Assembly: GCA_963711725.1 (NCBI GenBank)
Contig: CAVQFO010000053.1
Coordinates: 1 to 51,824 of the forward strand
DNA: 51,824 nucleotides
From: CAVQFO01 sp963711725
GTDB taxonomy: Bacteria > Pseudomonadota > Gammaproteobacteria > Nitrococcales > Aquisalimonadaceae
Reading direction: 5' to 3'
The translations under genes and the position numbers were made by a program. Shown in pieces: positions 37,023-45,278 of this stretch; the stretch's first letter is position 1; each line of letters starts with the position of its first letter. The notes beneath the pieces were generated by a model. The model ran no database searches and was not told the origin of the DNA. It was given only the letters and a program-made list of their open reading frames with translations.

Positions 37023-38042
37023 ATGGGTCTCGATTATGAAATCTACGATGCGGGCGATGCCGTTCTTCAAAACGGAGCGACATTGCGCGACTGCAAGCTA
37101 GCCTACAAGACCTTTGGGAAACTGAACGCCAAGCGCGACAACGTGATCGTCTATCCCACGTGGTATTCGGGCCAGCACTACGACAACGAATGGCTTATCG
37201 GGGAAGGCATGGCGCTGGACCCGTCCAAGTATTTCATCATCATCCCCAACATGCTTGGCAACGGGCTCTCATCGTCGCCGAGCAATACGCCTGAACCCTA
37301 CAACGCGGCCCGCTTTCCCAAGGTCACCCCCTACGACAACGTCCGTTTGCAGCACAAGCTCGTGACCGAGAAATTCGGCATCGAGACGCTGAAGATGGTG
37401 ACGGGATGGTCCATGGGGGCGCTGCAGAGCTTCCACTGGGGGGCGATGTATCCCGACATGGTCGAGCGCATCGCGCCGTTCTGCGGATCCGCCAAGTGCT
37501 CCCGCCACAACTTTGTATTCCTGGAGGGCGTTAAGGCGGCACTGACCGCGGACGTGGCCTTCCAGGACGGTTGGTACAAGGAAAAACCGATGAAGGGATT
37601 GAGGGCCATGGCACGGGTCTATGCGGGCTGGGGCTTCTCGCAGGCCTTTTACCGCCACGAACTGGACCTCAAGGAAATGGGCTACTCGTCGCTGGAGGAC
37701 TTCCTTGTCGGTTTCTGGGAGGGCCTGTTCCTGCCCAGGGATGCCAACAACCTGCTCACCATGCTCTGGACGTGGCAGCACGGAGACATCAGCGACAACG
37801 AGCTCTACAACGGGGACTTCAAAAAGGCGCTGGGTGCAATAAAGGCGAAGGCTTACGTCATGCCGGGCGAAACGGACCTCTACTTCCCGACGGAAGACAG
37901 TGAGTTCGAAGTCGAGCACATGCCGAGCGCGGAACTGATCCCGGTGCCGTCCATCTGGGGGCACTTCGCCGGCGGGCCCGGTCTGAATCAGACCGACGTC
38001 AAATTCATAGACAACAAACTCAAGGAGCTCCTCGCGAGCTGA
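37023..38042 (+). CDS. MetX-like alpha/beta hydrolase (homoserine O-acetyltransferase superfamily)
   Basis: 339 residues, with AAAGGAGAGAAAAG before the ATG. The fold begins like homoserine acetyltransferases (LQNGATLRDCKLAYKTFGKL, NVIVYPTWYSG). The nucleophile elbow is GWSMGALQS, followed by an acidic residue in PGETDLYFP and the His in SIWGHFAGGPG. The PNMLGNGLSSSPSN segment replaces the usual MetX DVIG motif, so it is probably a hydrolase or other acyl-transfer enzyme and not a methionine enzyme. Coupled to the NCS1 permease, it may act on the imported compound. No specific reaction can be stated. Confidence 0.8.
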   Translation: MGLDYEIYDAGDAVLQNGATLRDCKLAYKTFGKLNAKRDNVIVYPTWYSGQHYDNEWLIGEGMALDPSKYFIIIPNMLGNGLSSSPSNTPEPYNAARFPKVTPYDNVRLQHKLVTEKFGIETLKMVTGWSMGALQSFHWGAMYPDMVERIAPFCGSAKCSRHNFVFLEGVKAALTADVAFQDGWYKEKPMKGLRAMARVYAGWGFSQAFYRHELDLKEMGYSSLEDFLVGFWEGLFLPRDANNLLTMLWTWQHGDISDNELYNGDFKKALGAIKAKAYVMPGETDLYFPTEDSEFEVEHMPSAELIPVPSIWGHFAGGPGLNQTDVKFIDNKLKELLAS

Positions 38043-38049
38043 ACGGCGC

Positions 38050-38074
38050 GGCAGGGCGGCATCACCGCCCTGCC
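38050..38074 (+). terminator. Hairpin after the MetX-like gene (weak terminator)
   Basis: GGCAGGGCGG and CCGCCCTGCC form a perfect 10-bp stem with a five-base loop, seven bases after the stop codon. No T-tract follows, so termination would be weak or Rho-assisted. Confidence 0.5.
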
Positions 38075-38179
38075 GACACCCCGACCCCGGAGTACGGCAG
38101 AATGGCACCAGGAACAGCGGCACATGCTCAACGTGGTGCCCGACCTGCTGACGAGCCTCATCAAGAATGGCGGATGTCC

Positions 38180-38377
38180 CGGTTCTCGGGCGCAGCTGAA
38201 GTAAGCGTAATCGCCGATGACATGAACGTCCACGGCGCGGCTGTCCGCATTGCCGACATGAACGGTGCTGCCCTCTTCCTCGTCGCACCTGATGGGCTCT
38301 AACAGCGTGATGAAGTTCATGCCCGGCGTGGTTCCGTCCGCCAGCAATCCGGACACGTCGACCACACCGACGCACAA
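38180..38377 (-). pseudogene. Possible remnant of a beta-propeller (LVIVD-repeat-like) protein
   Basis: The minus-strand frame encodes CVGVVDVSGLLADGTTPG, then VHVGNADSRAVDVHVIGDYA. The AVDVHVIGDYAYF pattern resembles the repeat strands of LVIVD-type beta-propellers. About 65 residues are protein-like. There is no start signal and the rest of the frame loses character, so this would be a fragment. The remaining part of 38075-38530 shows nothing else. Confidence 0.3.
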
Positions 38378-38530
38378 GTGACCAGCACCGCCGAAACCGC
38401 GTTTGCCGCTCCTGATCTTCGCAGGTCAACGAGAAGTGGTCGCCATCCCCGTTGTCGCTGGTTTGGTAGACTATGAGTTGGGCCAAAAACCAAACCACCG
38501 TCGAATGAGCGCATTGCCCGGACACCGATA

Positions 38531-39724
<1,194 letters not shown>

Positions 39725-39770
39725 ACGGGACGCCGGGACATCCACGGTACCGCCCGAAGAGATTGGGCGG

Positions 39771-39833
39771 AAACCGGGGTCAGAGAACAATTCTGACCTT
39801 ATATGAGCAACAACTGTTCTCTGACCCCGGTTT
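39771..39833. repeat. 63-bp palindromic element (19-bp perfect inverted repeat)
   Basis: AAACCGGGGTCAGAGAACA (39771-39789) is perfectly repeated inverted at 39815-39833, around a 25-bp AT-rich centre. It abuts the left copy of the toxin-gene debris. GGGGTCAGAGAACA-type ends are of the kind seen in REP/REPIN or small transposon remnants. Confidence 0.75.
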
Positions 39834-39838
39834 TCTGC

Positions 39839-40006
39839 GCAACCCACCCAAGTCGCCCGACGAGTACTTGGGCACCCTCTCGGCCCAGGGGTTAATTGTC
39901 ACGGCCAGCCGCCTGCAGCCCTTCAAAGGTGTTATCTGAGCGCTGCCGCGATTGCAGTTAACCATATGAATCGGCGGGGTATAGGTCGTGGATGTCCTCG
40001 CAATTT
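39839..40006. repeat. Direct repeat R1, left copy (PIN-toxin 3' end debris)
   Basis: 168 bp nearly identical to 41446-41613 (differences near the GCAGTTAACC/GCAGCTAACT stretch). It encodes the same last about 33 residues (PPKSPDEYLGTLSAQGLIVT onward) as the PIN toxin at 40983-41546, but here without the rest of the gene. It is a leftover of a duplicated toxin locus. Confidence 0.85.
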
Positions 40007-40098
40007 GTGAAGCCGCAGAAAAGTTGGAAGCCTTTCTGTTTGGGGGCTGAGCTGTGGACGCTCCGCCATTGCCAGAGAGTCTTGGGCCACGAAAGCCA

Positions 40099-40112
40099 GG
40101 ACACCGACAACT
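40099..40112 (+). repeat. Short interspersed repeat, copy a
   Basis: GGACACCGACAACT, followed by a stretch (GCTCATACGGACA) that also follows copy b at 44638. It lies in a 154-bp insertion between R1 and R2 in the left copy. It belongs to a family of at least eight GGACACCC-type sequences between 40.0 and 45.2 kb. Confidence 0.6.
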
Positions 40113-40160
40113 CTCGCCGTGCTCATACGGACAGTTAGGTTCATTGCGCCGAACACTGAT

Positions 40161-40353
40161 GTTGGGAGTGTCCCGAACTGAAACCACTACGCATGAAACT
40201 GGGCGACGAACTGCACAAGCGGCATCCGGTGCCGCACATCCATGAAACCCAGGAGGAGGCAGCAGCCTTCCTGCATCGCGGGTGTGGGGCGGTGGACAGG
40301 CGTGCGCGCACATTTAAGTCTTTGTATTGATGGGCCTCGAGTTATGGGTGTCC
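40161..40353. repeat. Direct repeat R2, left copy (bounded by GGACACCC-type repeats)
   Basis: 193 bp nearly identical to 41617-41809. It begins with GTTGGGAGTGTCC and ends with GTTATGGGTGTCC, which are inverted copies of the interspersed repeat. It contains a small open frame (MKLGDELHKRHPVPHIHETQ and onward, 45 residues here, shortened by a stop in the right copy). The frame vaguely resembles the start of CopG/BrnA-type antitoxins, which I regard as unproven. Confidence 0.8.
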
Positions 40354-40530
40354 CGAACTCTGTCCCGAACTCTGATCCGCTCGACAACGCCCCCGCCGAC
40401 ACTCGGCCTGGTCCCGCACATCCGCATGATCACGGCGCAACACCGAATCACCGCAGTTTCGTTTATTGCGACTTTCGTTTATTTCGTTAAACTCTCAGGG
40501 AGAGTATCTTCGCCTGCTAAGAGGACCCCC

Positions 40531-40983
40531 ATGAGCACAGCCGAGACCCCCCGCTCGTTGCCCGACACTGAGACGATCTCCCTTGCTCGTTCCAGCGCCA
40601 CTGAGCTGAGTAAGCTGCTAGCCAAACGTCCCGAAGCCGATCGGGCCCGGGTCCGCCTGGACGACACGGATCTGGTTTTGCCCCGCCATGCGCTGGCGCT
40701 GCTCCGGGATTTGCTGTCGGAGATGGCTAAGGGCAACGCAGTGACCATCGTTCCAACCCACGCTGAACTCACCACCCAGGAAGCGGCGAACATCCTCAAC
40801 GTGTCCCGACCGCACCTGGTCAAACTGCTGGAACACGGCGATATCCCGTTCTCCAGGGTCGGCACGCACCGCAGAATCCGCTATCAGGACTTGTTGGCAT
40901 ACAAAACCGAGCGCGACCGCAAGAACCAGGAAGCCATGGACCAACTGGTCAAGCAGGCGCAGGAACTGGATATGGGGTACTAA
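40531..40983 (+). CDS. HTH-type antitoxin of a PIN-domain toxin-antitoxin pair
   Basis: 150 residues from the ATG at 40531 with AAGAGGACCCCC upstream. The middle carries an excisionase/MerR-like helix-turn-helix (LTTQEAANILNVSRPHLVKL, ending FSRVGTHRRIRYQDLLAYK), the usual form of antitoxins paired with PIN toxins of this type. The stop codon overlaps the toxin start as TAATG, a typical toxin-antitoxin coupling. It would bind the operon promoter and neutralise the toxin. The antitoxin looks intact although the toxin is interrupted. Confidence 0.82.
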   Translation: MSTAETPRSLPDTETISLARSSATELSKLLAKRPEADRARVRLDDTDLVLPRHALALLRDLLSEMAKGNAVTIVPTHAELTTQEAANILNVSRPHLVKLLEHGDIPFSRVGTHRRIRYQDLLAYKTERDRKNQEAMDQLVKQAQELDMGY

Positions 40984-41546
40984 TGCGGTTTGTCGTCGTC
41001 TACGACGCCTGCGTGCTTTATCCGGCACCTTTGCGCGACTTCCTGATCAGGCTGGCGGCGACAGGGCTCTTCTCCGCGAAATGGAGTAACCAGATTCACG
41101 ACGAGTGGATTCGGAATGTCATCAAGCAGCGGCCGGAACTAAAGAAACACCTCTAACGCACGCGCGCACTTATGGACGACGCCGTCCCCGACAGCCTGGT
41201 CGAGCACTACGAGCCGTTAATTGAAGGGCTTGAACTTCCCGACCCAGACGACCGCCATGTCCTCGCGGCGGCGATCCGGGCGGGAGCCCAACTCATCGTC
41301 ACCTTCAATCGGAAAGATTTCCCGGGGAAAATATTGAACCGCTTCGGGATCGAAGCCGTGGACCCGGATACATTCGTGGAACAGCAAATGGATTTGCACG
41401 AAGCAGCCGTCCTCAGCGTCGCAAAATCCCATCGGGCGGCACTGAGCAACCCACCCAAGTCGCCCGACGAGTACTTGGGCACCCTCTCGGCCCAGGGGTT
41501 AATTGTCACGGCCAGCCGCCTGCAGCCCTTCAAAGGTGTTATCTGA
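40983..41546 (+). pseudogene. PIN-domain toxin with an in-frame stop at codon 58
   Basis: The frame starts at the ATG at 40983 (MRFVVVYDACVLYPAPLRDF with the first catalytic Asp). It is interrupted by TAA at 41154-41156 and then continues in the same frame (RTRALMDDAVPDSLVEHYEP to SRLQPFKGVI). The continuation has LPDPDDRHVLAAAIRAGAQLIVTFNRKDFP, with the acidic and Asn positions of the PIN active site. The stop stands where Glu or Gln would be expected (KKHL-x-RTRALM). PIN toxins are RNases, and breaking one while its antitoxin remains intact is a common form of decay. A sequencing error is possible but less natural for a base substitution. Confidence 0.82.
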
Positions 41547-41613
41547 GCGCTGCCGCGATTGCAGCTAACTATATGAATCGGCGGGGTATAGGTCGTGGAT
41601 GTCCTCGCAATTT
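41446..41613. repeat. Direct repeat R1, right copy (toxin 3' end)
   Basis: 168 bp matching 39839-40006. It covers the last codons of the PIN toxin and 67 bp beyond the stop. R2 follows after three bases here, whereas the left copy has a 154-bp insertion between R1 and R2. Confidence 0.85.
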
Positions 41614-41616
41614 CCT

Positions 41617-41809
41617 GTTGGGGGTGTCCCGGACTGAAACCACTACGCATGAAACTGGGCGACGAACTGCACAAGCAGCATCCGGTGCCGCACATCCATG
41701 AAACCCAGGAAGAGGCAACAGCCTTCCTGCATCGCGGGTGAGGGGCGGTGGACAGGCGTGCGCGCACATTTAAATCTTTGTATTGATGGCCCTCGAGTTA
41801 TGGGTGTCC
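41617..41809. repeat. Direct repeat R2, right copy, ending inside the fic gene
   Basis: 193 bp matching 40161-40353. Its right end, GTTATGGGTGTCC at 41797-41809, lies within the 3' end of the Fic gene on the opposite strand and supplies that protein's last about 12 residues. Confidence 0.8.
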
Positions 41810-42930
41810 CGGCGATTGCGGTTCCGCTTTTGTCCCGTGATTTCCTGCAGCACGCCGTGGCGTTCGAACTGGTGCACCAGATTGTTGGCGGCCGGATAGG
41901 TAGTGTTGATCAAGTCTTGAACTTCGGCGACGGATACGATGGGGTGTTGGTAGAGATGCTCCAGCACCCGGTGCCCATTGCCCGCGGCTCGCCCGAAGCG
42001 GTCGGTGATCAATTCCCGATGCCGCTCCCGCAGCAGCAGGATCTGCCGCGCCGTCTCGGTGGCCTGCTGGCTGACTTCAAAAACGCCTCGCAAGAAAAAG
42101 ATCAACCACTGCTCCCAGTCTCCGTGATCTCGCACTGCCTGCAGACACTCATAGTACTGTTGCCGGTATCGCTTGAAGTAGTAGGAGAGATAGAGCACCG
42201 GCTTGAGCAGCACCTCCTTTTCGCACAGCAGAAAGGTGATCAACAGGCGCCCGACACGCCCGTTGCCGTCGAGAAAGGGATGGATGGTTTCGAATTGGGC
42301 ATGAGCCAGACCGATACGGATCAGCAGCGGTAGCGGCGCGTCGCTGTGGAGAAACAACTCCAGGTCGCCCAATAGCCGCAGCACTTCATGAGGCGGCGGC
42401 GGAACAAACGAGGCTTCGACCAGGGTGCAGCCGGCCGGCCCGATCCAATTTTGGGTGGTGCGGGGCTCTCCCGGTGCCAAGTGCTGCCCGCGCACCCCTT
42501 GCATGAGCCGCTGATGTATCTCGCGAATCAGGCGCACAGACACGGGCAGGTTCCGCAGGCGGTCCAACCCATAGTTCATGGCGCGCACGTAGTTGACGAC
42601 CTCATCGACATCGCGAGGGCGTTCCGGCGAAAAGATCTGCGCCTCGGCGGCCAGCAAGTCCTGCAAGGAACTCTGCGTTCCCTCGATCTGACTGGAGAGT
42701 ACCGCCTCCTTGCGCACGTACATGGCAACGAACAGGTCCGGATGGGGCAGTGTTTGGATGGAGCCGTCGAGGCGGCCCAGCGCACGGTCCGCCTGAGATA
42801 ACCACTGCTGAATCTCACCCTCCAGGCGAACGGGCGGGTTGGGAGGTAGTGGCGCCGGGATAAAGGCGCGGTAGCCAGTGGGTTGTTGCAGGTAGCGGCC
42901 GGCACGCCCGACCGGATTAGGCATATTCAT
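41770..42930 (-). CDS. Fic-domain AMP-transferase-like protein (class II, with inhibitory helix)
   Basis: 386 residues from the ATG at 42930 (a second ATG two codons in). An N-terminal Fic_N region holds the inhibitory motif SSQIEGT near residue 77, which places it among self-inhibited class II Fic proteins. The catalytic motif HPFLDGNGRVGR near residue 217 is complete, with His, Asp and both Gly. A C-terminal winged-helix region (VSVAEVQDLINTTYPAANNL) follows. Such proteins usually transfer AMP to a target protein. The end is odd: after ITGQKRNRN the residues RRDTHNSRAINTKI come from repeat R2, so the native C-terminal tail is lost. A 16-bp inverted repeat sits immediately upstream of the start. 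Confidence 0.88.
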   Translation of the reverse strand: MNMPNPVGRAGRYLQQPTGYRAFIPAPLPPNPPVRLEGEIQQWLSQADRALGRLDGSIQTLPHPDLFVAMYVRKEAVLSSQIEGTQSSLQDLLAAEAQIFSPERPRDVDEVVNYVRAMNYGLDRLRNLPVSVRLIREIHQRLMQGVRGQHLAPGEPRTTQNWIGPAGCTLVEASFVPPPPHEVLRLLGDLELFLHSDAPLPLLIRIGLAHAQFETIHPFLDGNGRVGRLLITFLLCEKEVLLKPVLYLSYYFKRYRQQYYECLQAVRDHGDWEQWLIFFLRGVFEVSQQATETARQILLLRERHRELITDRFGRAAGNGHRVLEHLYQHPIVSVAEVQDLINTTYPAANNLVHQFERHGVLQEITGQKRNRNRRDTHNSRAINTKI

Positions 42931-42989
42931 GTTATCGGCTGCCTTTTGCACAGGGATCATTCCCTTCCATAGTAAAGGCAGCCGATAAC
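42931..42989. promoter_or_regulatory. 16-bp inverted repeat at the fic start (probable operator)
   Basis: GTTATCGGCTGCCTTT (42931-42946) is perfectly repeated inverted at 42974-42989, with 27 bp between. A third partial half-site AAAGGCAGC is at 43014-43022. One half directly touches the start codon, so binding would block initiation. The wing-helix part of the Fic protein is a candidate binder, making autoregulation likely. Confidence 0.65.
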
Positions 42990-43516
42990 ATGGCAAGTTT
43001 TTACGCCTTTATTAAAGGCAGCATTTCCTGCTTAGGCGACTAAATCGGCTGAAGGCTTGTGTTCACAACACTTCTATCCCATTAAAACCGGGCCAAACGG
43101 GGTCGGACCAACACAACCAACTGAATGGTCTATCTATTGTTCCGAAAAACACCGCGTTTTCGGGCTTAGCCGACCCATTTTGGCGGCAATTTGGCCCGTC
43201 TAAGCCCCAACAGCGCCGGGATGTCTACAATGTCCCTGACGCCGATCAACCTGTCTCCCCCATAATTTTCCCGTTTCTTTTCCCCAGGGAAAACCAGGAC
43301 ACCCAAGACTTTTCCCCGAGACACCCAGCGGGTTGCGCAAGACGCCGACTTCCTTCCTCGATCGAAGACTGGGGGTCACTTCTTACACTCCAACATCGAC
43401 CCACTGCGGTACGCACACTCCCGGCCGATCACGTCCACTCCTCACAAACCAAGCGTAACGCTTCACAGCCACGCGCTGTACAAACAGCCCCGGTCACGAG
43501 ACATGGATCTCCCCCC
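42990..43516. other. Gene-free region between fic and the etfD copy
   Basis: About 530 bp with lower GC than the neighbours and no coding signature on either strand. It contains the interspersed repeat copy c at 43297-43310. No transposase remnant or RNA gene is recognised. Confidence 0.5.
43297..43310 (+). repeat. Short interspersed repeat, copy c
   Basis: GGACACCCAAGACT, followed by TTTCCCC. It matches copies a, b and d at the core GGACAC(C/T)-A-ACT. It lies about 200 bp from the left end of the truncated etfD copy 2. Confidence 0.6.
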
Positions 43517-43543
43517 AAAAAAAAACCCCGGAAGACGCCGGGG
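43517..43543 (-). terminator. Rho-independent terminator of the etfD partial copy 2
   Basis: On the minus strand CCCCGG-CGTCTT-CCGGGG is followed by nine T residues (the A run 43517-43525). It resembles the terminator after copy 3 (44871-44899), as expected if both kept the native downstream sequence of etfD. Confidence 0.9.
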
Positions 43544-43587
43544 CAAGAGGCACTATCAGCCCGCCGGAACGGCGGGCGTATGGGAGG

Positions 43588-44658
43588 TTACATATTCGGG
43601 TAATTGGGCCCGCCGCCGCCTTCCGGCGTCACCCAGTTGATGTTCTGTTTGGGGTCCTTGATGTCGCAGGTTTTGCAGTGGACGCAGTTCTGGGCGTTGA
43701 TCTGCAGTCGTGGGTTGGAGCCGTCGTCGTCGCGGACGATTTCGTAGACGCCGGCGGGGCAGTAGCGCTGTTCGGGGGCGTCGAACTGGGCGAGGTTGTA
43801 ATCCACGGGGATGGATTCGTCGCGCAGGCGCAGGTGCACCGGCTGGTTTTCGCCGTGGTTGGTGCTGGACAGGAATACCGACGAGAGTTTGTCGAAGGTT
43901 ATCTTGCCGTCCGGTTTGGGGTAGTCGATCTTCGGGGCCTGGTCTTTCGGAATGAGGGTTTCGTTGTCGCTGTGGCTGATCCGCAGCGTCCAGGGGGCCT
44001 TGCCCCGGAACAGCAGGGTGTCGATGCCGGTGTAGAGTGTGCCGCCCCACAGGCCCCACTTGGCGAAGGCGGGGCGGACGTTGCGCGCGCGGCTCAGTTC
44101 ATCCCAGACCCAGCTTCCACGCACGGCCTTTTCGTAGGCGCCCGTGGCGTCGTTGGCGCCGGCGGTTAGGGTGTCGTAAGCGGCTTCAGCGGCGAGCATA
44201 CCGGTCTTGATGGCGTTGTGTGAGCCCTTGATCCGGGGCACGTTCAGGAAGCCCGCCGAATCGCCGATGAGCAGGGCGCCGGGGGCGCCGAGTTTGGGCA
44301 GGGCCTGGATGCCGCCTTCCACCAGCGCGCGGGCGCCGTAGCTGATGCGCCGGCCGCCTTCGAGCAGGGGTTTGACCGCCGGGTGCAGCTTGTGGCGCTG
44401 CATTTCCTCGAAGGGCGAGAGGTGGGGGTTCTTGTAGTCCAGGCCGACGATGAAGCCGATGGCGACCTGGTTATCCTCCAGGTGATAGATAAACGAGCCG
44501 CCGTAGGTGTCGTTGTCCAGGGGCCAGCCGGCGGTGTGCACGACCTTGCCCTGTTCGTGCTTGTCCGGGTCCACTTCCCAGAGTTCCTTGATGCCGATGC
44601 CGTAGGTCTGGGGATCGCTGTCCTTGTGCGAGAGTCCGGACACCCACAACTTTCCCAC
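43588..44658 (-). pseudogene. Truncated second copy of etfD (C-terminal about 345 residues)
   Basis: From KDSDPQTYGIGIKELWEV to the end, the sequence matches the intact ETF:quinone oxidoreductase (47071-48744) almost residue for residue, including the 4Fe-4S motif NCVHCKTCDIKDP. The first about 215 residues with the FAD-binding GAGPAG motif are missing. Homology stops near 44627 and the frame continues a few codons into repeat copy b before an apparent GTG start. Without the FAD domain it cannot work as an oxidoreductase. Silent differences from the intact copy are more numerous than in copy 3, so this duplication looks older. Confidence 0.92.
44638..44651 (+). repeat. Short interspersed repeat, copy b, at the etfD copy 2 junction
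   Basis: GGACACCCACAACT followed by TTCCCACCGCTCATACAGACA, the latter shared with copy a. It begins about 11 bp beyond the point where etfD homology ends. Confidence 0.65.
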
Positions 44659-44870
44659 CGCTCATACAGACACTTAGACTGATTGTGCTATTCACAAAGG
44701 TCTTGGGTACACCCCGAACGCGATTCCCCAACCTCACCACGTGACCACTTCTACCACTCCAGCCCGATAGGTTGAGGTCTCGACGCCAACGTTTTTCCGG
44801 CGAACCAGGTGTTGGGCTTCCTTCGTCTGCCCAACCTACCGTATTCATCGCGCCGTCGCGTCTCCACAAC

Positions 44871-44899
44871 AAAAAAGAAACCCCGGTGAAGAACCGGGG
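44871..44899 (-). terminator. Rho-independent terminator beside the etfD fragment (copy 3)
   Basis: CCCCGGT (44881-44887) pairs with ACCGGGG (44893-44899). The A-rich run 44871-44880 gives TTTCTTTTTT on the minus strand. It lies 43 bp downstream of the etfD stop codon in copy 3 and is probably the original etfD terminator. Confidence 0.85.
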
Positions 44900-44942
44900 C
44901 GAAGGCACGATACGCCCGCCGGAATGGCGGGCAGGTGGGAAG

Positions 44943-45138
44943 CTACATATTCGGATAGTTCGGCCCGCCGCCGCCTTCCGGTGTCACCCAGTTGGTGTTC
45001 TGCGTCGGGTCCTTGATGTCGCAGGTTTTGCAGTGGACGCAGTTCTGGGCGTTGATCTGCAGCCGGGGGTTGGCGCCGTCGTCGTCGCGGACGATTTCGT
45101 AGACGCCGGCCGGGCAGTAGCGCTGTTCGGGGGCGTCG
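44943..45138 (-). pseudogene. Third, short copy of the etfD 3' end
   Basis: About 65 codons (APEQRYCPAGVYEIVRDDDG to the stop, including NCVHCKTCDIKDP) match the intact etfD. The homologous block at DNA level runs 44934-45138 and equals 47062-47266 in length (205 bp) with few differences. The 5' side changes abruptly to unrelated sequence, with repeat copy d 15 bp further on. This fragment retains an etfD-like downstream region and terminator, whereas the intact copy now continues into the Fic module. Confidence 0.92.
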
Positions 45139-45153
45139 GGAAAGGAAAAGCCC

Positions 45154-45167
45154 GGACACTCAAGACT
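45154..45167 (+). repeat. Short interspersed repeat, copy d, at the etfD copy 3 junction
   Basis: GGACACTCAAGACT followed by TTTAAACC. It sits 15 bp outside the end of the 205-bp etfD repeat, at the left boundary of the AbiEi-Fic module. Confidence 0.6.
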
Positions 45168-45278
45168 TTTAAACCGAAAATACAAAGTGTTGCAGAAATT
45201 GATGCCTCTCTGCTGAGTAGACCCGAACGGCTAATGGTTCGGCCGCCGACGGCAGTCTGGAATTGCGCTAATCCCACG

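Noticed and set aside
39839..41809. CRISPR-like repeats
   Set aside because: Only two copies of long (168/193 bp) direct repeats containing coding debris; no regular short repeat-spacer pattern and no cas genes.
43588..44658. Functional second ETF-quinone oxidoreductase
   Set aside because: The FAD-binding N-terminal domain is missing and the apparent GTG start lies in repeat sequence.
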